DNA of 56,735 nucleotides from Bacteroidota bacterium (lineage in GTDB: Bacteria; Bacteroidota; Bacteroidia; NS11-12g; UBA955). Positions 26,844-37,650 of this stretch are shown one piece after another (positions within the stretch are counted from its first letter, which is position 1; every line of letters starts with the position of its first letter). The stretch is from assembly GCA_005798825.1 (NCBI GenBank), contig SYIL01000038.1, positions 1 through 56,735 of the forward strand, in the 5' to 3' direction. Below the pieces are notes generated by a model. The model saw only the letters and a program-made list of their open reading frames with translations, did no database searches and had not been told where the DNA came from. The position numbers and the translations under genes are program-made.

Positions 26844-27983
26844 TTAGCGTTTGAAAAATTTCTCTTTCAAAACCTCTCCATTTTCATCATAGACTTGCTC
26901 TACCAATGGCTTTCCTTGGTTGTCCATAAATATCCATTTTCCAATCATTTCTCCATCACGGTATTTCCCGTATCGCTCTTGGTAATGACTTACTTGCCCA
27001 TAAATCCAATACCCTTCAGGCTTGCCCTGAACAAATAACCCGGACGTTTCGGTGGTTAACACCATAGATTTAGTCTTTTCGTTCCATTGATTGGCCCTCT
27101 TAAAAAATCGGCCCTCGGGCATACCCAGTTGGAACGACTCTAGGGTCAAGGTATCTCCAAATGGGTTATAATCAACAAAAATTCCATTTTTTGAACCTTG
27201 CATCCAAAAACCCTCAGAAATCAATTTGCAGGTAACGGCATCCCAAGTTCTTGAGATACTGTCGCGTAACCCAAGTTTATAATACATTTCGGTAGCGCGA
27301 CACCCATTTCTGTGAAATTGATAAGATTTCCCATTGTGCACTCCCCGCTTATACTCTTTAATATATCTTATTGTACTGTCTTGATAGTAGGCTGTTACAA
27401 CGCCGTCTGGCATATCATTTATGAAAAATGCAACTTGTTCCAGGGCCCCATTTTGATAATATGAAAGCACTGAACCTTCCCGTATCCCAAGGTTATAGTG
27501 TTTTACATATTGAAGATTCCCGTTCATATAAAAACCTTTTACTTCTGCGTGCAAACTATCATCGAAAAAATCGCCCGAAACCACAACAACCCCTGTTTTT
27601 TCATCTGCGTAACGAAATGCGCCGTTTTTTTTACCCTTGGCCCAAGTTTCTTGTGCTACCAAAATTCCCTTTTCTGTATATTCGAAATAATCTCCTTGTT
27701 TGATACCCGAGACATAGGCTTGTTCGGTATTTAGGCGATTGTCTGGCCACAATGAAATTGCTTTTCCTGTAAATACAATTTCCGCACCGAATTTGTCGGT
27801 AAAACTAGCCAGTCCATTGATATAATGAAGAGATTCGGCTTTGATTTTTTTAATTATTTGTTCTGCTGGGGTTGCCAGACTTGTTTGTTCTATAAGCTTC
27901 TTTGAAGTTTTGGTTTGCGCGAACACTTCGGGTAAAGCCCCCAAAAAAAAGAAGGCAATTAAGAAATTTATTCGTGTTTTCAT
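26844..27983 (-). CDS. exported MORN-2 repeat protein (YwqK-like)
   Basis: This 379-aa protein has a clear signal peptide (residues 1-22, ending EVFAQ). The body consists of repeated MORN_2 units of about 23 residues with the pattern G-x-x-x-x-Y-x-x-G, for example GFYMNGNLQYVKHYNLGIREG, SYYQNGALEQVAF and QFHRNGCRATEMYYKLG. Such proteins are sometimes named YwqK-family antitoxins, but no toxin partner is present here and the signal peptide points to the periplasm or surface, so that label is not supported. Downstream udk follows after one base. Confidence 0.85.
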   Translation of the reverse strand: MKTRINFLIAFFFLGALPEVFAQTKTSKKLIEQTSLATPAEQIIKKIKAESLHYINGLASFTDKFGAEIVFTGKAISLWPDNRLNTEQAYVSGIKQGDYFEYTEKGILVAQETWAKGKKNGAFRYADEKTGVVVVSGDFFDDSLHAEVKGFYMNGNLQYVKHYNLGIREGSVLSYYQNGALEQVAFFINDMPDGVVTAYYQDSTIRYIKEYKRGVHNGKSYQFHRNGCRATEMYYKLGLRDSISRTWDAVTCKLISEGFWMQGSKNGIFVDYNPFGDTLTLESFQLGMPEGRFFKRANQWNEKTKSMVLTTETSGLFVQGKPEGYWIYGQVSHYQERYGKYRDGEMIGKWIFMDNQGKPLVEQVYDENGEVLKEKFFKR

Positions 27984-28016
27984 TAAAATTATTTATTCAA
28001 AATTAACCAGTACTAT

Positions 28017-28024
28017 TAAATTTG
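28017..28024 (+). promoter_or_regulatory. -7 box of the yjbR-PPIase unit
   Basis: TAAATTTG matches TAnnTTTG exactly, 21 bp before the ATG at 28046, in the short divergent region between this gene and the MORN-repeat gene. No TTG is seen at the -33 distance. Confidence 0.5.
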
Positions 28025-28045
28025 TATTGCGATTTTTCCCACAAT

Positions 28046-28399
28046 ATGCAATATTTCGATTTTGTCCAACAGCATTGCGAATCAAAGCCCATGGTTACCG
28101 TTGGATTCCCATTCGATGAAAAAACAATCGTCTGGAAAATAGAAGGCAAAATTTTTTGTATAGGAGACATCACACACTTCGATAGCATTGCACTGAAATG
28201 CAATCCAGAGAAGTCACAATTATTGCGACAAGAGCATCCACAAATTTCAGGGGCTTACCATATGAACAAAACTCACTGGAACACCATTATCTTTGACGGG
28301 CTGTCACAAAATCTGCTGGAATCATTGATCAACCACAGTTTTGAATTAGTGGTACGGAAATTGCCAAAAAAAACCCGAGAAATTATCAATAACCTATGA
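28046..28399 (+). CDS. MmcQ/YjbR family protein
   Basis: This 117-aa protein has the YjbR (CyaY-like fold) signature: VTVGFPFDEKTIVWKI, KIFCIGDI, LKCNPEKSQLLRQEH, GAYHMNKTHWNTI and SFELVVRKLPKK. These proteins have a double-wing DNA-binding-like fold and no firmly established role. The frame is open back to a TTG at 28022, but the ATG at 28046 fits the family start. The stop overlaps the next gene's start in an ATGA arrangement, indicating translational coupling. Confidence 0.9.
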   Translation: MQYFDFVQQHCESKPMVTVGFPFDEKTIVWKIEGKIFCIGDITHFDSIALKCNPEKSQLLRQEHPQISGAYHMNKTHWNTIIFDGLSQNLLESLINHSFELVVRKLPKKTREIINNL

Positions 28400-29481
28400 A
28401 AAACACACTTTCTACAATCACTGCATTACTTTACAGCACCTGTAGCCTTATGGCTTGCACTTCAAACCCAGAAAAAGAAAACCCCATGAATAACGAAAAC
28501 CTAGAACTTGGCCAAGGAGATTTGGCAGATGGCATTTATGCCCAAATGAATACGAATAAGGGAACCATCTTATTGCAATTGTTTTATCGTGAAACTCCCC
28601 TCACTGTTTGCAATTTCATCGGCTTGGCTGAAGGAAATATATCGAATACTGCAAAAGCCAAAGGAATTCCTTTTTATGACGGCCTTAAATTTCATCGGGT
28701 AATCGCAGAGTTCATGATTCAAGGGGGCGATCCTTTGGGGAATGGCAGTGGAGACCCCGGCTACAAATTCGAAGACGAATTTATTTCTTCACTCAAACAT
28801 TCGACGCCAGGCATATTGTCTATGGCAAATTCAGGGCCCGGTACCAACGGTTCTCAATTTTTTATCACCCATGTTGCAACCCCTTGGTTGGATGGTGCGC
28901 ACACAATTTTTGGAAAGGTAGTTACAGGACAAGATGTTGTAAATGCAATACAACAAAACGACTCTATCGTCAGCCTAAAAATTATCCGTCAAGGTACTGA
29001 AGCAAAAGCCTTTAAAGCCAATGATGACCAATTCAAACTACTTCAATCTTCAGCCAAACAACGGGCTATGGTAGCGGAAGCAGAGGCCAATAAATCTAGC
29101 TCTGCAATGTTTGACAATTGGTTGCAGCTTAATTATCCAAATGCCAAAAGAACCGCTAGCGGATTGTGTTATGTAATCGAAAAAGAAGGCACAGGAACCC
29201 AAGCGGTTTCCGGGAATACCGTAAGTGTTCATTACGCAGGCAAACTAGACAACGGAACAGAGTTTGATAATTCCTATAAAAGAGGAGAACCCATCGAGTT
29301 TAAATTGGGTATTGGACAAGTAATACCGGGCTGGGATGAAGGAATAGCACTTATGAAAGTCGGCGCCAAATTCAAATTGCTTATCCCCTCTAATTTGGGG
29401 TATGGAAAAAGAGGTGCTGGTGGTGTAATTCCCCCAAACGCAACATTGATATTTGATACAGAGTTATTGAATATCAAATAA
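28396..29481 (+). CDS. lipoprotein peptidyl-prolyl isomerase, cyclophilin-FKBP fusion
   Basis: This 361-aa two-domain foldase has a lipoprotein signal peptide (SLMAC, Cys21). The cyclophilin domain (about residues 45-205) carries FYDGLKFHRVIAEFMIQGGDP with the catalytic Arg, then SMANSGPGTNGSQFFIT. A charged helical linker follows, then a C-terminal FKBP domain (about 255-361) with VSVHYAGKLDNGTEFDNSY, QVIPGWDEGIALM and LGYGKRGAGGVIPPNATLIF. Both active sites look intact. Fusions of the two unrelated isomerase families (dual-family immunophilins) are known in some Bacteroidota. It is coupled by a 4-bp overlap to the yjbR-like gene. Confidence 0.93.
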   Translation: MKNTLSTITALLYSTCSLMACTSNPEKENPMNNENLELGQGDLADGIYAQMNTNKGTILLQLFYRETPLTVCNFIGLAEGNISNTAKAKGIPFYDGLKFHRVIAEFMIQGGDPLGNGSGDPGYKFEDEFISSLKHSTPGILSMANSGPGTNGSQFFITHVATPWLDGAHTIFGKVVTGQDVVNAIQQNDSIVSLKIIRQGTEAKAFKANDDQFKLLQSSAKQRAMVAEAEANKSSSAMFDNWLQLNYPNAKRTASGLCYVIEKEGTGTQAVSGNTVSVHYAGKLDNGTEFDNSYKRGEPIEFKLGIGQVIPGWDEGIALMKVGAKFKLLIPSNLGYGKRGAGGVIPPNATLIFDTELLNIK

Positions 29482-29538
29482 TATTCTGGTTGTTGACAAC
29501 TACATAATTACTTTCCGTTTTCGACCTTCTACAAAGTT

Positions 29539-29546
29539 TATTTTTG
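29539..29546 (+). promoter_or_regulatory. -7 box of pyrG
   Basis: TATTTTTG, an exact TAnnTTTG match, lies 37 bp upstream of the pyrG ATG (29584). No exact TTG is seen at the -33 distance. Confidence 0.45.
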
Positions 29547-29556
29547 CTTTCCGTAA

Positions 29557-31188
<1,632 letters not shown>

Positions 31189-31190
31189 GG

Positions 31191-31205
31191 CCCAATGCCA
31201 TTGGG
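31191..31205. terminator. short hairpin after pyrG, possible weak terminator
   Basis: CCCAAT, loop GCC, ATTGGG forms a 6-bp stem 2 bp after the pyrG stop, between pyrG and the convergent EEP-family gene. It lacks a strong T-run, so termination activity is uncertain. Confidence 0.35.
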
Positions 31206-31217
31206 TAATTTACACTA

Positions 31218-32324
31218 TTAATTTCGCCCAAAAAATACGTCAACGTATACTGGCAGGTGATCACTAAACCCATTTAGATACTGCTTTTTATTTCCATAAG
31301 TTCGCAGCGGCCAAGAATCATATTTCCCTCCCTTTTCCAACATCCAATCGCGTGAATACACTTTGAGTTCTGGCAGTTTATTATGCTTTGCGCTATGGTT
31401 AAAAATTCTATTCGATACCATAATTTGATCGAAAAAATTCCACCCGTCAAACCAAGCAAGACTTCCCTTGACGCCCTGTAATTTGGCTAAAAGTGCGAGA
31501 TTGACCAAAGGATCATTGGCATACCCTGCCAACAATACTTTTGCGATACTGCTATCAATTGGATTGTCATTGAAATCTCCCATAACAATACAATTTCGTG
31601 CGAAATTCTTGTTCGAATTAATATTTTCTTGCAAAATAGAGGCCGCTATAACCCGATTTGAAACGGAGGATTCGCCAGATCTGCGAGATGGCCAATGATT
31701 GACAAAAACCACCAATGAATCCTTTCCATTCATAGCCACCAAATGCACCCGCATAATACTTCTTGTAGCATACCCATCGGGCAACGAAATGGGTATTACA
31801 TAGATACCTGAAACTGCAAATTTTGAGGGATTATAATACAAAGCTACATCAATACCCCGCTTATCGGGAGAGTCGCGGTGAACAATGACGAATTGATTAA
31901 TCCACGATGAATAGGTTTGCAAATCCTTCATTGCCAACATATTTTCAACTTCAACAACCCCTAATATGTCGGGCTGAATCGAATCAATGACCTTGGCAAT
32001 ATTGCGCAATTTATTTTTGTACCGATCACTGTTCCATTTAAGATCTGAGTTGGGCTGAAACTCAGCATCGTCATTTTCTCCGTCAAGGGTATCAAATAGG
32101 TTTTCTACATTGTAAAATGCAATGCGACAAGCATGGTTTTTACCTGCAATTAAATGCGATTTACCGTCCGAAAAATTTGGGATGCTATTTGGCCTAGAAT
32201 AATTCTCTTTTTGGTTTCGTTGCGAAAAACAGCCCAATAAAAATAGGATTGCAAAAAAAATAGTCCCCAAAGAAACGATTCTTACATTGGTTACTCTCCT
32301 GATAATATTACGCGCTTGATCCAT
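31218..32324 (-). CDS. endonuclease/exonuclease/phosphatase (EEP) family lipoprotein
   Basis: This is a metal-dependent phosphodiesterase-fold enzyme of unknown substrate. The 368-aa protein has a basic N-terminus, a hydrophobic segment and a lipobox ending at Cys32 (FLLGC), so it should be a membrane lipoprotein. EEP motifs are complete: FYNVENLFDT (Asn), VVEVENM (catalytic Glu), VNHWPSRR, VMGDFNDNP (Asp/Asn) and GFSDHLPVYVD (Asp-His). The frame continues to a TTG at 32351, but I chose the ATG at 32324. It lies 30 bp downstream of guaB on the same strand. Confidence 0.88.
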   Translation of the reverse strand: MDQARNIIRRVTNVRIVSLGTIFFAILFLLGCFSQRNQKENYSRPNSIPNFSDGKSHLIAGKNHACRIAFYNVENLFDTLDGENDDAEFQPNSDLKWNSDRYKNKLRNIAKVIDSIQPDILGVVEVENMLAMKDLQTYSSWINQFVIVHRDSPDKRGIDVALYYNPSKFAVSGIYVIPISLPDGYATRSIMRVHLVAMNGKDSLVVFVNHWPSRRSGESSVSNRVIAASILQENINSNKNFARNCIVMGDFNDNPIDSSIAKVLLAGYANDPLVNLALLAKLQGVKGSLAWFDGWNFFDQIMVSNRIFNHSAKHNKLPELKVYSRDWMLEKGGKYDSWPLRTYGNKKQYLNGFSDHLPVYVDVFFGRN

Positions 32325-32354
32325 AGAACCTTGAAAGAATGCTATGCCCAAAAA

Positions 32355-33839
<1,485 letters not shown>

Positions 33840-33872
33840 TTAAAGTGAAAAGTAGATTGGTTATTTGCAGAG

Positions 33873-33904
33873 CAAAGATAGCACTTTCGTCACAGATTTA
33901 CAAA
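33873..33904 (-). promoter_or_regulatory. full-consensus promoter of guaB
   Basis: On the minus strand TTTG (complement of 33901-33904) is followed after 20 bp by TATCTTTG (complement of 33873-33880). Both match the Bacteroidota -33/-7 consensus exactly. The predicted 5' untranslated region is about 40 nt. Confidence 0.7.
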
Positions 33905-33968
33905 TGCCTGCCGCCAAAAATCGGCCAAAGGTCATCATCCATTGGAAAATTCATATGCCGATGAAAAC

Positions 33969-33997
33969 AAAAAAGGGGCGCCATGCGTCCCTTTTTT
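33969..33997 (-). terminator. rho-independent terminator after the small lipoprotein gene
   Basis: AAAAAAGGGGCGC (33969-33981), loop CAT, GCGTCCCTTTTTT (33985-33997): a 13-bp stem with one G-T pair and A/T-rich arms, 20 bp after the stop of the minus-strand gene ending at 34018. It isolates that gene from guaB. The rest of 33828-34017 holds only the guaB promoter. Confidence 0.85.
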
Positions 33998-34017
33998 TCG
34001 TATTCAAAGTGCAAAAA

Positions 34018-34503
34018 TTACTTTTTCTTGAATTTGAAAGTGATGCTAGAATTCTGCATAAAGCTATCCATCCGCAAATGCATGTTATTGTCATCAATCA
34101 ATACCAACTTAAACTTATCGCCATCCATATCGAGCATCTTCTCATCGGCGCTTAAGCCCCAAACACCCATGGAGGTATCTGCATCCGCAGGATCACACTT
34201 TAACAAACCCTCAAAATAAACATATGTCTTTTTCCCATTGAGATCTGAGAATTTCTGGTAATCATCCTTTTGACAATCCTTCAACATTTGCATGTAGTCA
34301 TTCAACTTTACGCCTCCACCCAAATCCAATGCTGGTTCGATGGGCATCGATGTAATTTGCCAGTAGTTTGCACAGATTTTCTCAATAGTTGTTGGCACTT
34401 TTGGCGCAGGTTGCTCATCTTCACAACCTCCCAAGGCAAACATAGAAATACCCGCAACAAGCATGGCTGCGCAAGTACCAAATTTGAAAGAATTCTTTTT
34501 CAT
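34018..34503 (-). CDS. small lipoprotein, lipocalin-like (161 aa)
   Basis: The lipoprotein signal peptide ends in ALGGC (Cys27). The remaining domain of about 130 residues, starting with ICANYWQITSMPIEPA, has the W-x-I-T-x-x first strand and short beta-strands typical of Bacteroidota lipocalin-like lipoproteins; it ends in SITFKFKKK. No functional residues can be named. The frame extends to a GTG at 34512, but the ATG at 34503 gives a clean MKKNSFKFG signal start. It is a single-gene unit with its own promoter and terminator. Confidence 0.75.
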   Translation of the reverse strand: MKKNSFKFGTCAAMLVAGISMFALGGCEDEQPAPKVPTTIEKICANYWQITSMPIEPALDLGGGVKLNDYMQMLKDCQKDDYQKFSDLNGKKTYVYFEGLLKCDPADADTSMGVWGLSADEKMLDMDGDKFKLVLIDDNNMHLRMDSFMQNSSITFKFKKK

Positions 34504-34511
34504 AGTTATCA

Positions 34512-34519
34512 CAAAGTTA
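34512..34519 (-). promoter_or_regulatory. -7 box of the small lipoprotein gene
   Basis: The minus strand reads TAACTTTG, an exact TAnnTTTG match whose last base is 8 bp before the ATG (34503). The mRNA leader would be only about 4-5 nt. Confidence 0.5.
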
Positions 34520-34666
34520 AGAAAAAAGATAATATATTGAAATTGTTTAAAAAGTGGTACTGTTCAAATAACACAGATTAAATTCGCTAAATATTGCCAC
34601 AAAACACACATTTTGGGAGTTCATTGGTTGCTCAATTGTATATTAGCGGACACAACAACACTCTAA

Positions 34667-37633
34667 ATGAATAAATTATTACTCCAAAAAATTATTTTGC
34701 CTTTATTCCTCATCGTGCTCAGCAGTCCTTTGATGTCCCAAAATGTGGGAATAAATGAGACCGGAGCGAACCCAGATGCATCGGCTATGCTTGATATCAA
34801 TACCAGTAATAAAGGATTGCTCGTGCCTCGTCTTTCTAAAGCTCAAAAATCATTAATAGCTTCGCCAGCAAATGGCTTACTGATATATCAAACTGACGAT
34901 ACTCTGGGTTTTTGGTACTATGAAAATACCAAATGGGTTCCATTGATGCGATCAATCACAGCTGGAACAGGACTCAGTGGTGGCCTCATTCAAGGTAAAG
35001 GAACTATTTCTATCAAAAATACTGGAGTTGTAGCCAAAAAATATGGGGCATTAGATTCAATTCCGGTTATTACTATAAACCCTGAGGGGCAAATTATTAA
35101 AGCCAGCACCATTTCCACAAATTTTTTAAATAAAACAGACACAATTTGGTCTTGGAGATTAAAAGGAAATACTGGTACTGACGAAAAAAAACATTTTGTT
35201 GGTACTTCCGACAATAAAGCCTTGCGTTTTAGGACCAATGATATATGGTCGGGTGAATTAAACCCAAGTAATGACAATATTGCCTTGGGAAATCAATCTA
35301 ATCCCACGAGCAATGGCGCCCAAAATATAGCCATCGGTTTGGGTGCTATGCAGAAGGCAACAGGAAACAAATCTGATTTGATTGCCATTGGACAGTATGC
35401 CTTAGCAGCAAATGGTACTTCTTCAAGTGGGGGAGGCGAAGGATTTGAAAACATCGCTATCGGATCAAAATCTTTACAGTCCAACAATTCGGGAAGTTAC
35501 AATATTGGTTTGGGCCATCGAACCTTACAAACAGGTGTATTTAACTATGGCAATGTAGCTATTGGTTGGGAAGCCATGAAGCGCAGTAACTACGCATATT
35601 ACAATGTAGGGATAGGAATGTATGCACTGAGTTATAATACTTTTGGAAACTATAACGTTGCAGTGGGATGGGGAGCAATGTTGTATAATACTTCAGGATA
35701 TTCTAATTCTGCTGTAGGTTTTTATTCCAACTTATACAATAGCACCGGGTATGGGAATACGGCTTCGGGAATGTATTCTATGACTGTGAACACAACAGGT
35801 GTTTACAATACCGCCAGTGGGTATCAGGCACTATACAGTTCTTACGGATCTAAAAATAATGTTATGATGGGGGCTTTTGCTGGGGTAAACACAAGCACCA
35901 ATGGAAATAATAACTGTGCTGTAGGATATCAAGCTTTGTATTCCAATACCACTGGATATAGCAATGTTGCCATAGGAATGGATGCAATGCAAAAAAATAC
36001 TGTTCGTGGCAATTTGGTTGCCATTGGCGACTCTTCATTATTCAATAACGGTGTTGGTGCCTCGGCCAAACAAGCCGTGAGAAACACTGCCATTGGCAGC
36101 AAAAGTCTATTTTCGAATACCGCTGGATTCAATAACTCAGCGTTGGGATTTCAAACCTTACAAAGCAACATAGATGGCAGTAACAATACCGCCATCGGTA
36201 CCCAATCGATTAATGCCAATACAACTGGCAGTAATAATACAGGTATGGGTAATCAGACACTGCAGGCAAACATATCTGGTTCTGACAATACCGCCATTGG
36301 GAATACAGCCATGTCCAAGAATACAACAGGTTCAAACAACACTGTTGTTGGGGGAGATGCTTTGAGCAACAACACATCAGGTAGCCGAAACCTCGCAAAT
36401 GGTTTTGCCTCACTCAAATCACTCACCACTGGATCGGACAATGTTGCACTGGGAAACAAAGCCCTGAACAATACCTCTACTGCAAACAATAATAGTGCCC
36501 TTGGTTCTGAAGCTCTAACAAGCAATACCACAGGTGGAAATAATACGGGATTGGGTTTTCAGGCCCTCACGGCAAATTCTTCTGCAAGTAGCAATACAGC
36601 CGTTGGATATAGGTCATTGGCAGCAAACGTATCCGGTACAAATAATGTAGCTTTAGGCAGCGAATCTGCCCTTAATAACACGAGTGGGAACCAAAATGTT
36701 GCCATTGGAAATAAGGCCTTGAATGCGAATTCAACAGGTAGCAACAACATTGCCATTGGCTTTGAATCTTTGTTGAATGCAAAAGAATCAGAATTAAATG
36801 TTGCGATTGGTAACAATACCTTGCGCGAATTTAACAATACCAATGCCAATACTGGCCGCAATACCGTCGTGGGATACGATGCTATGAAAGCCACTACTTC
36901 AGGATCCTATAATACTGCAATGGGATATATGGCTATGCCCTCATCAACCTCGGCATACAGCAATGTAAGTATTGGATATAACACCCTTAATTCACTTTCT
37001 TCGGGTTCCCAGAATACTGCGGTAGGCATTCAAAGTATGTACAGCATCACAACTGGCTCTCTCAATACTTCGATTGGATATCAAGCTGGACCTACCTTGG
37101 GTACTTCTAATCTAACCAATACAACCTCTTTGGGAAATTCAGCAGTGGCCACTGCCGATAATCAAGTGCGGATTGGAAATACCGCTGTAACCTCTATCGG
37201 TGGATTTGCGAACTGGACCAATATTTCTGATGGCAGGTATAAAATCAATGTCAAAGAAAATATTCCAGGACTCGAATTTGTAATGAAATTAAAGCCCATT
37301 TCCTATAATTTTGATTTTGTCAAATTGGATGTTGCCCTCAAGCCTGCCGGTGAAAATGTAAAACAACTGGGGAATGCTAATCCAAATGCAAGCACCCGCT
37401 TTTCTGGTTTTGTTGCGCAGGAAGTAGAAAAAGCCGCTAACGAAGTAGGCTACGATTTTTCTGGCGTAGACAAAGCCAAAACTGAGAATGATCTATATGG
37501 ATTGCGATACAGTGAATTCGTTGTCCCGATGGTAAAAGCCATTCAAGAACAACAATTTCAAATTGATGCATTGAAAAAACAAAATGTAGAGTTGATGCGC
37601 ATCATCGGTGAAATACAAGCCAACAAAAAATAA
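34667..37633 (+). CDS. repeat-rich surface fibre with C-terminal S74 chaperone domain
   Basis: This 988-aa exported protein has a signal peptide (residues 1-25) and an N-terminal segment GINETGANPDASAMLDI and GLLVPRLS, typical of Bacteroidota fibre/adhesin proteins. About 36 tandem repeats of 17 residues follow (about 218-845), with consensus NNTAIGxxALxxNTTGS. A Peptidase_S74 (endosialidase-type intramolecular chaperone) domain starts at SDGRYK (854-859) and continues through PISYNFDF, FSGFVAQEVEKA and YSEFVVPMVKAI. A final coiled coil (about 955-988) completes it. S74 domains trimerise fibres and then self-cleave before the Ser of this motif. The protein is thus probably a trimeric surface fibre. 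No T9SS CTD is seen. Confidence 0.88.
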   Translation: MNKLLLQKIILPLFLIVLSSPLMSQNVGINETGANPDASAMLDINTSNKGLLVPRLSKAQKSLIASPANGLLIYQTDDTLGFWYYENTKWVPLMRSITAGTGLSGGLIQGKGTISIKNTGVVAKKYGALDSIPVITINPEGQIIKASTISTNFLNKTDTIWSWRLKGNTGTDEKKHFVGTSDNKALRFRTNDIWSGELNPSNDNIALGNQSNPTSNGAQNIAIGLGAMQKATGNKSDLIAIGQYALAANGTSSSGGGEGFENIAIGSKSLQSNNSGSYNIGLGHRTLQTGVFNYGNVAIGWEAMKRSNYAYYNVGIGMYALSYNTFGNYNVAVGWGAMLYNTSGYSNSAVGFYSNLYNSTGYGNTASGMYSMTVNTTGVYNTASGYQALYSSYGSKNNVMMGAFAGVNTSTNGNNNCAVGYQALYSNTTGYSNVAIGMDAMQKNTVRGNLVAIGDSSLFNNGVGASAKQAVRNTAIGSKSLFSNTAGFNNSALGFQTLQSNIDGSNNTAIGTQSINANTTGSNNTGMGNQTLQANISGSDNTAIGNTAMSKNTTGSNNTVVGGDALSNNTSGSRNLANGFASLKSLTTGSDNVALGNKALNNTSTANNNSALGSEALTSNTTGGNNTGLGFQALTANSSASSNTAVGYRSLAANVSGTNNVALGSESALNNTSGNQNVAIGNKALNANSTGSNNIAIGFESLLNAKESELNVAIGNNTLREFNNTNANTGRNTVVGYDAMKATTSGSYNTAMGYMAMPSSTSAYSNVSIGYNTLNSLSSGSQNTAVGIQSMYSITTGSLNTSIGYQAGPTLGTSNLTNTTSLGNSAVATADNQVRIGNTAVTSIGGFANWTNISDGRYKINVKENIPGLEFVMKLKPISYNFDFVKLDVALKPAGENVKQLGNANPNASTRFSGFVAQEVEKAANEVGYDFSGVDKAKTENDLYGLRYSEFVVPMVKAIQEQQFQIDALKKQNVELMRIIGEIQANKK
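35320..37200 (+). repeat. 51-bp coding tandem repeats (17-residue units)
   Basis: About 36 diverged in-frame units share N-x-A/G-x-G near the start and N-x-x-G-S at the end. Phase is kept exactly for at least 12 consecutive copies between about 36180 and 36800. The 5' copies (about 35500-35950) are Tyr-rich, and the 3' copies are Asn/Thr/Ser-rich. Confidence 0.85.
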
Positions 37634-37650
37634 TTAAATCGCTTTTTTAA

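Noticed and set aside
26844-27983. Toxin-antitoxin role for the MORN-2 repeat protein
   Set aside because: The YwqK antitoxin name is inherited from databases; there is a signal peptide and no toxin-like neighbour.
35320-37200. CRISPR-like array
   Set aside because: The periodic 51-bp units are in-frame coding repeats that diverge throughout; there are no constant repeats separated by unique spacers.
34667-37633. Prophage tail-fibre gene
   Set aside because: The S74 domain suggests phage, but the signal peptide, Bacteroidota-type N-terminus and housekeeping neighbours without phage genes point to a cellular surface protein.
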